The position numbers and the translations under genes were made by a program. DNA of 64,000 nt from contig NC_087163.1 of NCBI RefSeq assembly GCF_035594125.1, positions 11,194,001-11,258,000 on the forward strand, in the 5' to 3' direction. Below the pieces are notes generated by a model, which searched no databases, had not been told where the DNA came from, and was given only the letters and a program-made list of their open reading frames with translations. Shown piece by piece: positions 41,492-56,858 of the stretch (position 1 is its first letter; every line of letters begins with the position of its first letter). Source of the DNA: Scylla paramamosain (taxonomy: Eukaryota; Arthropoda; Malacostraca; Decapoda; Portunidae).

Positions 41492-44066
41492 TCTCATAGG
41501 TGCCATAAAGCCGAAATGCATGCAAAGGCCTCTATATGGAAAAGGAAATGACATTTCCAGAAACGTGTCTATTTTAGTGTTTACTAGCAAAAAGCAAAAA
41601 AACATGGAAAACACCCTATACGGGAAAACAAAATAATATTACCAAAACCATCTCTTTTCAACATTTTTGAACTGTTTGCGTACCAAAACGCTAAAACGCA
41701 TGTAAAACAACCTTTATGAGAAAAGAGAATAACATTATAAAAACAAGAATTTTAAGTGTTTTTAAGCTTGTTACCTATAAAAGCGCCAAAATACATGGAA
41801 AGTACCGATATCGGGAAAGTAAAAGACATAAAGAGAAACGTTTTATAAGCGTTTTTTTTTTGTTATTTATCTATCAAAACGCTAGAACGCACGAATAGTA
41901 CTCTATATTAAGAGAAAAAAAAACAATACCAAAAATGCGTTTTTTCAGTGTATTTCACATTGTTAGGTGCCATAATTCCAAAATGCATGCAAAGCACCCT
42001 AAATGGAGAAAGAAAACGCTAAAAATACCGTATGTGGGTAAATAAAACAATATTAACGAAAACGTCTCTTTTCTTAGTGTTTTTGATCTACGTACCAAAA
42101 CGATGAAAGGCATGTAAAAAAACTCTTCATGGAGAAACAGAATAAATGTACACAAAACGTGTGGTTTTGGTCTTATTACTTAGAAAATGCATAGAGAGTA
42201 CACTACATGGGGAAAAGAAAGAACACTATGAGAAAGCTTTTTTGAGAGTGTTTTTGAGACTCTTAGGTACCAAAACGCTAAAACAGCTGAAGAGCACTCT
42301 ATATCGAAAAAAAAATAAATAAATAAATAAAACAGCTTTACGGTAACTTGTATCTTGAGTGTTTTTATTATTATTAGGTACCAAAACACTAAAATGCATG
42401 CCAATGCATACATGTGGAAAGGAAACGAAATTACCGGAAACGTATATTTTATTTTATTATTTTTTTGTTTTGTTTTGTTTAACGTGGTAGGCACGAAAAC
42501 GCTAAAAGACAAGGAAATCACCCTAAAATTGAATAGAAAAAAAATTACAAAAAATGGTCAAAAACACTGAAAAGAAACTTTTCTGGTAATGTCGATTCGT
42601 TTCTATATATAGGAAGCATTACAATCATATTCGTGTTTTGGCACCTAACAATATGAAAAAAAAACATTCAAAATACACCTTTTTAATAATGTTGTTCTGT
42701 TTCTTCATATATAGAGCGTTGTAGCTTTTTTGAAGGAAACTCAAAACCACTTACAATAATACATAACTTATAATAATGTCGGTTTTCCATATAGGAGACT
42801 TTCAATGCATTTTGGGATTTTTCTATGTAACAAGCTAAAAAAAAAAAAAAAAAGACTTGTTTTTGGTAATGTTATTCCCATTTCCATAATGGGTGTTTTA
42901 CATGCGTTTTATTGTTTTGATACGTACCTCAAAAATACTCAAAATACATTATTTTTTTCTAATGTTGTGTTTTCCCGTATAGGATGCATTTCATGCATTT
43001 TATCGTTTAGGCACCTAGCACTCTCATGAACTCTCAAAAGATACTTTTCTATAAATCTCGTTTTCTTTCCAAATAAATAGTGTTTTGCATGTATTTTGGC
43101 GTTATGGCTCCTAAAAATATGAAATACATGCACGTTTTTGATAATGTTTTTTTTTTTTTTGATATACAGTGCTATTCATGCGTTTTAGGTTTTAGGTATC
43201 TAAAAAAAAAAAAACACTCAAAAAACACGTTTCTTCTAATGCCTTTTCCTTTCCCCTAATAGGATATTTTCCATGCAGTTATGCGTTTTTATACGTATCT
43301 CAAAAATACTGAAAATACTTCTATTTGGTAATGTTCTGTTGCTCTATATGGAGCGGTATTAACGCGTTTTCTCATTTTGGTACCCATGGAGATCAGAAAC
43401 ACTCTTAATACATGTTTCTCCTAATGTCTTTTCATTTTCCCATGTAGGGTACTTTACATGAATTTTGGCGTTTTTCTACGTAACAAGCTAAAAAAAAAAC
43501 ACTCAAAATACTTGTTTTTGTTAATGTTGTTCTGTCTCAAAAAAGAGTGTTTTTCATGCGTTTTAGCGTTCTGGTACGTAAAATTTTCAAAAACACTCAA
43601 AAGACACTTTTTGTAATGTTTTGTTTTCATATTCTATGGTTTTTACCGTTTTGGCATATAATACAAAAAAAAAATTCGTTTCTGGTAATGCCGTTTTGTT
43701 TCCCCTTTTTGCATTTTTTGCAAAATGGCTTTGCATGTTTTTTTTTTTTTTGCGTTTTGGTAACTAACAATATAAAACAAAACTCAAAATATACGTTTTT
43801 AGTAAAGTTGTTAATTCTCCATATAGAGTGCTATTCATATATTTTAGCGTTTTCAAACCTAAGTAGCTTGAAAACATAGTATATAAACTCATAATATATC
43901 ATTTATTGCATGCGTTTTTCGTGTTTTAGTACGTGAGAAGCTCAAAAACATTTAAAGACACATTTTTCTTTATATTTTGTTTTCCCATATGGAATGATTT
44001 TCATTCTTTTTAGCGTTTTGGTGCCTAGCACTGAAAAACACGTTTCTGGAAACTTTGTTTCTTTTC

Positions 44067-44632
<566 letters not shown>

Positions 44633-45498
44633 GTAACACTGTTTTTCCATAAAGGGTATTTTGCATGCGTTTTATCTTTTCGGTACGTAGGAATCTCAAC
44701 AGTATTCAAAAGACACGTTTCTCGTAATGTTTTCTATTCCTATATAGAGTGATTTCCATGCTCTTTAACTTTCTGATGCCTAAACCGCTTCTAAACACTC
44801 AAAAGACAGGTTTCTTGAAATTTCGTTTCCTTTCATCATATAAAGCACTTTGCATGCATTTTGGCGTTTTGGTACCTCAGAATGTGAAATACACTCAAAA
44901 GTAAAAAAAGTTTTTAGTAATGCTGTTATGTTTCTCCATAGTGTGTTATTTATGCGTTTTAGCATTCTTGTACCTCATGTATTATCCAAGTATTTTGGCT
45001 TAAAATACTTGTTCACGTTGTGTTAATCTGCTTCTCTCTAAATGGCGTTTTGCATGCGTTTTAGTGTTTTGCTACTTAAATAGATCAAAAACACTAAAAA
45101 CAGACGTTCTTGGTAACGTTCTTTCATTTTTCCATATAAGGTGTTTTTATTACATTTTACCGCTTTCGTGGCTGGCGCGCTCATAAACATTCAAAGGCAC
45201 TTTTTTTGAAATGTCGTTTCTTTTCCCCTTGTAATGTGATTTACATGCATTTTAGCGTTTTGGTACCTATTAATGTGAAATATACTCAAAATACACATTT
45301 TTGGGTAATGTTTTCTTTCTCCATATAGAGTGTTATTTATGCGCTATCTCGTTTTGGTATGTAAGAAGCTCAAACTCAGAAAAAATACATCCCTCTTATT
45401 GTTTTTTTTTTTTTTTTTTTTTCGTTTCCCGATATAGAGTACTTTATATGCATTTTGGTGTTTTTGTACGTAACAAGAAAAAAAAGGTACTTTTTTGT

Positions 45499-45732
45499 AC
45501 ATAAGAACATAAGAAATAAGGGAAGCTGCAAGAAGCGACCAGGCTTACACGTGGCAGTCCCTGTATGAAACACACCTACCTATTTCCATCTGCTATCCCC
45601 ATCCATAAACTTGTCTAATCTTCTCTTAAAGCTCTCTAGTGTCCTAGCACTAACTACATGATTACTGAGTCCGTTCCACTCATCTACCACTCTATTTGAG
45701 AACCAATTTTTTCCTATCTCTTTCCTAAACCT

Positions 45733-45764
<32 letters not shown>
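45499..45764 (-). mobile_element. CR1-like LINE 3' fragment, antisense
   Basis: A non-satellite island. Read on the minus strand it has the last 52 codons of a LINE ORF (45735-45580), an ~65-bp 3' UTR, and a tail of two tandem TTCTTATG octamers (45515-45500). Octamer tails of this kind are characteristic of CR1-type LINEs. Its 5' truncation point abuts a run of 29 T on the plus strand (45736-45764), which is A on the coding strand and so lies at the wrong end for a normal tail. About 35 bp of satellite appears lost at the site. The island matches my memory of a repeat common in crab DNA, not verified. Confidence 0.8.
45580..45735 (-). pseudogene. C-terminal tail of a LINE reverse-transcriptase ORF
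   Basis: 52 codons, uninterrupted, ending in TAG at 45582-45580. Key residues are NRVVDEWNGLS, then SARTLESFKRRLDKFMDG. The pattern 'vvdeWN.Ls..vv.a.tl.sFK.rLDkf' is the familiar C-terminal motif after the RT domain in many CR1/RTE-type LINEs. No RT catalytic motif is present because the copy is truncated, so it cannot be active. The absence of stops suggests a fairly recent insertion. Confidence 0.82.
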
Positions 45765-45766
<2 letters not shown>

Positions 45767-48136
45767 TGTGTCTCCATAAAAGACTCTTTTAGATCTGTTT
45801 TAGCATTTTGGTACAAAAGAAAAAAAACACTCAAAACACATGTTTTTCATAGTTTTGTTTTCCTATATAGGGTGATTTTCATGCTTTTTCATGTTTGTTT
45901 TTTTGTTTTTGTTTTTTTTTGCACAAAACGATCATAAACACTCAAAACACAATTTTCTGGAGATTTCTTTTCGTTTACCCATATTAGGGGCTTTGCATGC
46001 ATTTTGGCGTTTTGATGAATAAAAACGTGAAAGCACTTAAATTACACATTTTTGGTAATGTTGCTCTGTTTCTCCATATATAGTAGTATTAACACATTTT
46101 TGCGTTTGGGTACCTAAGAAACTCAAAACGCTCATAATACGCATTTCTCGTAATAACTTTTTTTTTTTTTTCATATAGAGTACATTGGATGCACTTTTGC
46201 GTTTTTCTACGTACCATAGTCAAAAACACTCAAAATACTTCATTTTGATATTTTTGTCTCGTTTCCCATAAAAGGTATTTTCCATGCTTTTTTAACATTT
46301 TAATAGGCATATAGTCAAAAACACTGAAAAATACACGTTTTTGGTAATGTTGCTCTGTGTCTAGAAATAAAGTGCTGTTTATGCGTTTCAGCGTTTTGGT
46401 ATCTCAGAAGCTGTAAAACATTCATAATAAACGTTTCTCTTAATGTCTTTTCATTTCCTCATATAAAGTAATTTGCATACATTGAGCTCACAAGTGCTCA
46501 AAATACTTGTTCTTGGTAATATTTTTGTTTCTTCATAAAAGGGTGTTTTGCATACGTTTTAGAGTTTTTGTTCGTAATGTTTTGTTTTGCCATATAGCGT
46601 GATCTTTTTATGCTTTTAAGCGTTTGCGTGCCTAGCACGCTAAAAACTCTTAAAGATACGTTTCTGGTAATGTAATTTCGTTTCTTCAGATAGGTGGCTT
46701 TGCATGCATTTTGGCGTTTAGTACATAACTATAGGAAAAATACTCAGAATACAGGTCATTAGTAATAATGTTTTGTTTCTTCTTATTATGTGTTATTCAT
46801 GCGTTTTAGTGTTTTGGTAGATAAAAAGCTTTAAAATACTACAACTTTCTCTTAATATTCTTTCATTTCCCCATGTATAGTACTTTTCATGCATTTTAAC
46901 CTTTTTCTATGTAACAAGCTCAAAAAGTATTTGGCCTGCGTTTTAGCGTTTTGGTACGTAAGTATCTTAAAACACTAAAGAGAGACAATTTTTTTTTTTC
47001 ATATAAAGTACTTTCAATGTTTTCTAGCGTTTTGTTGCCTAAAACGTTCATAAACACTCAACAGACACGTTTCTTGAAATATCGTTTACTTTCCCCATAT
47101 AGGGTGTTTTGCAAACATTTTTGGCTTTTTGTTACCTATCAATGTAGTTCCGCTTCTCAATATAGAGAGCAATTCATGCTGTTTAGTGTTTTGTTACTCA
47201 AGAAGCTCAAATACATTCATAATAAACATTTCTCGTAATGTCTTTTGACTCCCCATATAGGATACTTTGCATGCATTTTGGCGATTATTTACGTAACAAG
47301 CTCAACAACACTGAAAATACTTGTTTTTGATAATTTTACACTGTGTTTCCATAAAGGATGCTTTGCATGCGTTTAAGCATTTTGGTACGTAAGTAGCTTA
47401 ATGAAACTCAAAATACACATTTTTTCGTAATGTTTTGTTTTTCTGTAAACGGTGCTTTCCATGATTTTTAGTGTTTTGTTGTCTAATATGCACAAAAACA
47501 CTGAACAAATACATTTCTTGTAATGTCGTTTCGTTTTCCTATATAAGGGAATTTGTATGCATTTTGGTGTTTTTTTTACCTAATAATGTAAAAAAAAAAC
47601 TCAAAATACTAGTTTTTGATAATGTTGTTTGTTTTTTGTTCCATATATAGTGCTATTCAAGCGTTTTATCGTTTTCATACCTAAGAAGCTCAAAAAAACA
47701 TTCCTAATACACGTTTTTCGTAATGTTCTTTTCTTTTCCCATATACTGTTCTTTCAACATGTTTTGACGGTTTTGTACGTAGCAAGGTCAAAAATCACTG
47801 AAAATATACGTTTTTGCTAGTTATTATGATCTCTTTAATGGGTGTTTTGCAAGCGTTTTAGCGTTTTGGTATGTAAAGAGCTAAAAAAAACATTAAAAAG
47901 ACACATTTTTGGTAATGATTTTTTTTTATTTCTATATAGGGTGTTTACAATACTTTTTAATGTTTTTGGTGCCTAACACGCTCAAAAAGACACTCAATAG
48001 GCATATTTCTGGAAATTAAGTTTGAATTCACAGCAGAGTTTTTCTTTATGCATTTTGGTGTTTTGATATCTCACAGTGTAAAAAACATTTAAAATACACG
48101 TTTTTGTTAATGTTATGTTTCTCCATATAATGTGCT

Positions 48137-48144
48137 ATTATTTT

Positions 48145-48175
<31 letters not shown>

Positions 48176-48190
48176 TTTTTTTATTTTTTT
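48137..48190. repeat. (TTTA)n tract
   Basis: Irregular TTTA units in an E-type minus-polarity monomer. A second, shorter TTTA run (about 48258-48280) precedes the duplicated block described next. Confidence 0.85.
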
Positions 48191-48345
48191 TGCGTTTTAG
48201 AACCTAGGAAGCTCAAAATCTTTAAGAATATACTTTTCTGTTAATGTCTTTTTGCATATTTATTTATTTATTTTTTTTTTTTGCATTTTAGAACCTAGGA
48301 AGCTCAAAATCTTTAAGAATACACTTTTCTGTTAATGTCTTTTTG
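48191..48345 (-). repeat. Recent 91-bp tandem duplication
   Basis: 48191-48254 is repeated at 48282-48345 (offset 91 bp) with about two differences. Both copies carry TTTTAGAACCTAGGAAGC, AATCTTTAAGAATA and TTTTCTGTTAATGTCTTTTTG, and both are preceded by TTTA repeats. Confidence 0.9.
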
Positions 48346-51300
48346 TTATTCTATATAGGATACTTTACATGCATTTTGGTGTTTTGGCACCTAACAATGT
48401 GGTGAAAACACTTTTTTGGTAATGTTCTGTTTATACATATAAAGTGCTATTCACGTGTTCTAGCGTTTTGTTACCTAAGAATGTTAATAAAATTCATAAT
48501 ATTAATTCTCGTAATATATATATATATATATTTTTTTTCATCATATACGGTACTTTGCATGCATTTTGCTGTTTCTGTACCTAACAAACTAAAAAAAAAA
48601 AACACTGATAATTCACATTTTAGGTAATCTTATTCTGTTTCTCCATAATGAGAGTTTTCCATGAGTTTTAGTGTTTTGGTACGTAAAAAGCTGAAAAGCA
48701 CACAAAACACTTTTTTTTTTTCTCCAAAATAGAGTGCTTTCCATGAATTTTAGCATTTTGGTGCCTGGAATACTCAAAAATACTTGAAAGACATCTTTCT
48801 GGTAATATCGTTTCGTTTCCTCATATAAAGTTCTTTGCTATAATTTTGGTCTTTTTTGGTCTTTATGAATATGAAAAGCACATATAATTTACGTTTTTGG
48901 TAATGCTGGTGTTTTTTTTTTTTCCATATACAGTGCTTTTCTCGAGGATTCTAACAATGTAGAAAACAAAAATCAAAATACACATTTTTGGTAAAGTTTT
49001 TCTTTTTCTCCATAAAATGGTGCATGCATTTTGCATTCATTTTAGCACCTAAACACTGAAAATAAACGTTTCTGGTAACGGTTTGTTTTCCAATATCAGG
49101 TGCTTTCCATGTATATTAACTTTTTGGAGCCAAAAACGCTCAAAAAAACACCAAAAAGAGACGTTTCTGCTGATGTATTCTCGTTTCCCCATATAGAGTC
49201 CCATGCATGCATTTTGGTGTATTGGTACCTTACGATGTTGTTCTATTTCTCCATAGACTGTGCTATTCACGCGTTTTAGGTTTTGATACCTAATAAACTG
49301 GAAAACACTCATTATACACCTTTCTCATAATGTCCTTTCGTGTCCCTATATGCGGACGTTCGCATGTATTTTGGAGTTTTGGTGCGTAAGAAGCTCAAAA
49401 ACACTCTAAAGACACATTCTTGGTAATGTTGTTTTGTATTCCAATAAACTGTTTCCCATTCTTGTTAGCATTTTGGTTCCTAAAACGGGAAAAACGCTGA
49501 AAAGGCACGTATCTAGAAATGTCGTTTTGTTTCCCCATATAAAGTTCTGTATCTGCATATAGAGTGTTATTCATGCGTTTTAGGGTTTTGGTACATAAGA
49601 ATCCCCCCAAAAAAACACTGAGAATAAAAGTCTCTGATAATATTGTTTTATTTAATTATGTAGGGTAGTTTGCATGTTTTTCGCCGTTTCTGTACCTAAC
49701 AAGCTCAAAAATAGTCGATAAAAATTTTTGGTAATGTTATTCTGTTTTTCCATAAAGGTTGTTTTACACTTGTTTTAACAAATTGATACGTAAGAACCTC
49801 CTAAACACACAGAAGACACTTTTTTTTTTATAATATTGTTTTGTATTCCAATATTGGATGCTTTCCATGCATTTTAGCGTTTTTGTGCCTAAATCTCTTA
49901 CAAACACTAAAAAGCCACGTCTCTGCTAATGTCATTTCGTTTCCCCATATGCGGTGATCTGCACGCATTTTGGCGTTTTGCTAGCTAACACTCAAAATAC
50001 ACGTTTTGTTCTGTTTCTCCATATAGATTGCTATTCACGCGTTTTTGCCTTTTGGTATCTAAGAATCTGGAAAAAGAAAAAAAAAAACACTCATAATTCA
50101 CGTTCCTGATAATATCGTATATTTCATTATATAGGGTAATATGCATATATTTTGACGTTTCTCTACCTAATAACTAAAAAAAAAAAATATTCAAAACACA
50201 TTTTTGCTGACATTATTGTTTCCCCATAAAGGGTATTTTGCATGCGCTTTAGCCTTTTGGTACATAAGAAGCTCAAAAAACTAAAAAAAAAACACGCTTT
50301 TAGTCATGTTCTTTTATATTTCAATATAGGGTGCTTTTGTATGCTTTTAACGTTTTCGAACCTAACTCGTTTAAAACACACAAAAGACACGTCTTTGGTA
50401 ATGTCATTTCGTTTCCTTATAAGAGTGCTTTGCATGCTTTTTGGTGTTTTAGCTCCTAACCATATAAAAAAATAAATAAAAATAAAAAAAAGTTTCTGGT
50501 GATGTGTTTCTTAATATAAAATTCTTTGTTACCTATGTTCGTTATATTTTGGTACCTAAGAAGCTCAAAAACACTCTTAATACACGTTTCTTGTAATATC
50601 CTTTCGTTTCCCCATATAGGATAATTTGCATGCATTTTGGTAATGTTGTTTGGTAATGTTTTTGGTAATGTTCTATTTTTCCCAATTATAAGCTATACAC
50701 GCATTTTAGCGTATTGGTACTAAGAAGATAAGAAACACTTTTAATACACGTTTTTTTTATAATATAAGTGTTTTTTATATAGGGTTCTTTACATATATTT
50801 TGGTGATTTTTTTTTATATAACAGGTTCAAAACATTGAAAAAGACACGTTTCTGATAATGTCGCTTAGTTTCCCCATATTGAGTGCATCGCATGAGTTTT
50901 AGCGTTGTGATACCTAATAATGTGAAAACACTCAAAATAGTGTTTTTTCTCTTTTTTTTTTTTTTTCCAAATATAGTGCTATTCACGCGTTTTTCCGTTT
51001 TGGTACATCAGAACGTCAGAAACACTCATTATACACGTTTCTTATAATGTCTTTTCGTTTCCTAAATAGAGTGGTTTGCATGCATTTTGGCGTTTTGGTA
51101 CCTAACAATACGAAAAAAAAAATGAAATAAATAAAAAAAAAAGTAAACGTTTTTCGTTATGTTGTTCTGTTTCTCCATGTTGAATGCTATTCACACGTTC
51201 TAGCACTTCAGTACCTAAGAATCGAAAAAAAAAATAATAATATCGTTTTCGTTTCATCACATAAAGTTGTTTGAATGTATTTTCACGTTTCTATTTCCAA

Positions 51301-54110
51301 CAAGCTAAAAAAAAAAAAAAAACTCAAAATAGACTTTTTTTTCTGTTTTTTCCAAAAGAAAATTTTTCATGCCTTTTAGCATTTTGATACGTAAGAAGCT
51401 CCTAAACACTCCAAGGACACGTTTTTTGGTAATGTTATTTTGTATTATATATAGCATCATATAGCATCGTATCCATGCATTTTAACATTTTGGTGCCTAA
51501 CACGTTTTGGTGCTCAAAAACACACAAACGACATGTTTCTTGTCACATTATTTCGTTTCACCGTATAGAGTTCTTTGCATGCATTTTGGCGTTTTGGAAC
51601 CTAACAAAGTGAAAATCATTTATAATAAATGTTTTTAGTGTTATTCTCTTTCTCTGTTTAGAGCACCTTTCACGCGGTTTAGAATTTTGGTACCTAATAT
51701 TCTGAAATCCACTCATAATACACATTTCTCATAATTTCCTTTCCTTTCCCCATAGCATGAATTTTGTCCTTTTGGCATCTAACAATGTAAAACGATCTCA
51801 AAACACACGTTTTTGCTAATGTTGTTCTTTTCTCCATATAAAGTGGTATTCACGTGTTTTAGTGTTTTGGTACTAAAGAAGTTCAGGAACAATTATAATA
51901 CTCGTTTTTCTAGTATCATTTTTTATTTTTTTAGTGGTGTACTTTTAATGAATCTTGATATTTTTGTACGTAACAAACTCAAAACTATGAAAATACAGGT
52001 TTTTAGTAATGTTAATTTGTTTCTCTATAAATATTTTTTGCATGTTTTCTTTAACGTTTTGATACGTGAGAAGGTCAAAAACACAAAACACCCAAAACAC
52101 ATATTTTTCGTATTGTCCTTTTATATCCCAATGCAGTGTGCGTTCTATGTATTTTAGCGTTTTGGTGCCTAAAACACTAAAAACACTGAAAAAACAACAA
52201 CTTAAGATTATGTCGTTTCGTTTCCCCATATGATATGCGTTGTATGCATTTTGGCGTTTTGGTAGCTAATATTGTGAAAATGCTCAAAACACGTTTTTGG
52301 TCATGTTGTTCAGCTCATATGGAGTGCTATTCACACATTTTAGCATTTTGTTACCTGAGAATGTCAAAAACACGTTTCCGGTGATATTTCTTTGTTTCAC
52401 CATATAAGGTGCTTAATATGCATTTTCCTATTTCTGTACTTAACAGGCTCAAAACACTCAAAATACTTACTTTTGGTAAAGTTATTCTGTTTCTGAAGAA
52501 GAGGTTTTTTCCATGCTTTTTAGTAGTGTTTTTGTACGTAAGAAACTGAAAAACACACACACACACAAAAAACACGCCATTCGTGATGTGTTTTTGTAGT
52601 CCAATATTGAGTGATTTCCATGCTTTTTAGCATTTTGGTGCCTAACAGGCTAAAAAGAAACACTTAAAACACATGTTTCAGGTAACGTATTTTTTTTTTT
52701 CCTCATATAGAATGTTTTGCTTACATTTCGTTGCTTTGGTAAGTAAAAATGTGAAAAAAACACTCAAAATAAACGTTTTTGGTAATGTTTTGCTCCTCCA
52801 TATGAAGTGCTCTTCACGCATTTTAGACTTTTGGTACTTAAGAAGCTCAAAATACTCTCACAATACACGTTTCTCGTCATGTCCTTTCGTTTCCTTATAT
52901 AGAGTGCTTAGCATTCATTTTGGCGTTTTGGTGCATACAATGTAAAAAAAAAAAAAAACACTCAAAACAGACGTTTTTGACAAAATTGTTCTGTTTCTCC
53001 GTATAAAATTATTTTCGCGTATTTAAACATTTTGTTACCTAAGGTAACCTAAGAAACTTGGTACTCGTTTCTTGTAATATCGTTTCTTTTTCCATAAAAG
53101 GATACTTTACATGCATTATATCGTTTCTTTTCTTTTTTTTTTTTAAGAAGCTAAAAAACTGAATATACACCTTTTTGGGGGGTCAAATTATTCTGTTTCT
53201 TCATAATTGGTGTTTTGCATGCGTGTTAGCGTTTTGGTACGCAAGAAGCTCAAAAACACTCAAATGACACGTTTTGGTAATGTTTTGTATTCCAATAAAG
53301 AGTGCTTTCATCATATTAGCGTTCTAATGCCTAAAACGCGGTAAAACAGTGGAAAAGCACGCTTCAGGTAAACTTGAATCCATTGTTTATAAAAAGAAAT
53401 TTGCATGAATTATGACGTTTGGTACCTAACAATGTAAAAACACTCAAAACACGTTTTTTTAAATTTTTTTTATTGTACTTTAGTTTTTACATATAGAGTG
53501 CTATTCACGCATTTTTTGCGCGTACTTACCTAAGGTCAATAAAACTCATAAAACACGTTTTTGGTAATCACGTTTTTTTTTTTTTTACCATATAAAGTAT
53601 TAAGAATGAAGTTTACAATTACTGTGCCTAGCAAGCTTAAAAAAACACTCAAAAAACACATTTTTGGAAATATTACTCTTTTTTTCCATTAAGGGTTTTT
53701 TTTGTATGCGTTTTAATATTTTTGAATGTCAAAAAACACGTTTCTGATAAAGTTTTATTTTCCTAAATAGAGTTCTTTTCATGGATTTTGGCATTTTGGC
53801 AGCTAAAAATGTGAAAAGGATCAAAATATAGGTTTTTGGTGATGTTCATTTTCTCCTTATAGAGTATTGTTCATGCGTTTTTGCAATTTGGTAACAAAGA
53901 AGGTAAAAAAAAAAAATATCATAAACGTTTCTCATAATGTATTTTCTTTTCCTTATTTTAGGTGATTTCCATGCACTGTGAAGTTTTTGTTACGTAACGA
54001 GCTAAAACTCACTCACAATACACGTTTTTGGTAACTTTGTTCTCTTTCTTCAAATCACGGGCTTTCGATACGTCTTGGAGTTTTTATACCTAAAAAGGTG
54101 ATAAAAACTC

Positions 54111-54279
<169 letters not shown>

Positions 54280-56558
54280 GTTTTTTGTAATGTTGTTTTG
54301 TATTCCCATATAGGCTGATTTCTATCTTTTTTGTGCGTTTTGATGCCTATTACGTTCAAAAACCCTCAAAATACACGTATCTTGTTAGGTTATTTCGTTT
54401 CCTCATATATATGGCTTTGCAAGCATTTTGGCGTTTTGGTACCTATTAATGTAGAAAATACTCAAAATACACGGGTAATATTGATTTTTTTTTTTTCTAT
54501 ATGGAGTGTTATTTATGGGTCTTATGATTTTGCTTCCTAAGAAGATGAAAACCCATAACATTCGGAAATAGTCGAAAATAGTTTTTTTTTTTTTTTTTTG
54601 TGAAATGTTATTCTGTTACACATAAAGTATGTTTTACATACGTTTTAGCGTTCTTGTACGTATGAAGTTCAAAAATACTCAAACAATACTTTTCCTTAAT
54701 GTTGTTTTGTATTCCCATATAGGGTGAACTCCATGTTTTATAACTTTTATGTGCCTAATGTCCGTAAACAATCAAAAGATACATATCTGGTAATGTCGTT
54801 TTGTATCCCCAGATAGGAGGTGTTGCATGCATTGTGACGTTTTGCTACCTGATAATGTGAAAAATACTCAAAGTATACGTTTTTGGTCATATTATGCTTC
54901 TTTTTATAGAGTGTTATTCATGTGTTTTAGCCTTTTAATACCTAAGAAGCTTTAAAACACTCTTAATACACGTTTCTCATAATGAGTTTTCGTTGTCCCA
55001 TCTAGGGTACTTTCTATGCATTTTGGCGTTTATTTGTGTAAGAATCTCAAAAGTAATATATATATATTTTTTTTTCATAAAGGGCGTTTTACATACGTTT
55101 TAGCATTATGGTATGTAAGGCGTTCAAAAACAATCAAAAGACACTTTTTTCACTATATAGGGTGTTTTCATAGCTTTTCACCTTTTCGGTGCCCAACACG
55201 GTCATAAACACTAAAAAGATACGTTTTTTGTATATCTCGTTTCCTTACCCCCACATGCTTTGCATGCATCTTCGCATTTTGGTATCTAACAAAGTGAAAT
55301 GCACTTGAAATACATGGTTCTGGTATTGTTCTGTTTTCCTTTTGTATTTTTCATATAGAGTGTTACTTATGCATTTTCGTGTTTTAGTAAATAAGAAGCT
55401 TAAAAACACTCATAATGCACGTTTCTTGTAATGCCTTTTCGTTTCCTCATATAGAAGTATGTTTCTGGTGTTTTTGTACGTAACAATTACCATTACCATT
55501 TCGGTACTTCATATAGGGTGTTTTGCATGCGTTTTAGCGTTTTGGTACGTAAGTAGTTCAAAACACTGAAAATACACTATTTTGGTAATTATTATTATTA
55601 TTTGTTGTTTTTTTCAACTGACTCGTTTCTTGAAATCTAGTTTCCTTTCCCCAAAGAGTATGCTTTGCATGTATTTTTTTTTACGTTTTAATACCTAACA
55701 ATGTTAAATATACTCAACAAACAGGTTTTTGGTAATGTGGTTCTGTTTCTCAATATAGAATACTATTCATACTTTTTTAGCGTTTATATTCAAAATAGAC
55801 GTTTTTGGTAATGTCTGATCCTCGATATAGAGTGCTATTGACGCATTTTAGAGTTTCGGTACTTAAGAAGCTCAAAAACACTAACAATACTCGTTTTTTT
55901 CCTGATGTAACTATTTCGTCTTCCCGTATAGGGTGCTTTACAAGCATTTTGCCGTTCTAGTACTTAACAATGCAAAGAAAAACACTCAAAAAAAAGATAT
56001 TCATGGCAATGTTGTTGTTTCTCCATAAAAAAAATAAAAAATGTTTATGCGTTTTACCGTTTTGGACCTAAAAAGTTCAGAAATACTTGTACTAGATAAT
56101 ATTTGTAACGCTTGTTCGTAAGAAGCTCAAAATCACTCAAAAGACACGCTTTCTGTAATGCGTTTTTGTATTCCATGCATTATTTTCCATGCATTTAAGT
56201 GTTTTGGTGCCTAAGAGGCTCAAAAAAACACTCAAAAGACATGTTTCTTTTAATATCGTTTTGTTTCCCGTATAGGGTACTTCGCATGAACTTTGGCATT
56301 TTTGTACTAAACAAACTCAAAGACAATGAATAAGCACGTTTTTGGTTGTGTCATTCTGTTTCGTCATGAAGTGTGTTTTGTAGTCGTTTTAGCGTTATGG
56401 TACGTAAGAAGCTAAAAAATAACATTCAAAAGACAAATTTTTGGTAATGTTGCTTTGTATTCCAAAATAGAGTGCTTTCCATTCATTTAGAGTTCTTGTG
56501 CTTAAGACGCTGAAAAAAAAAAAACACTGAAAAAGTACTGTTGAGGTAATGTCGATTC

Positions 56559-56858
<300 letters not shown>

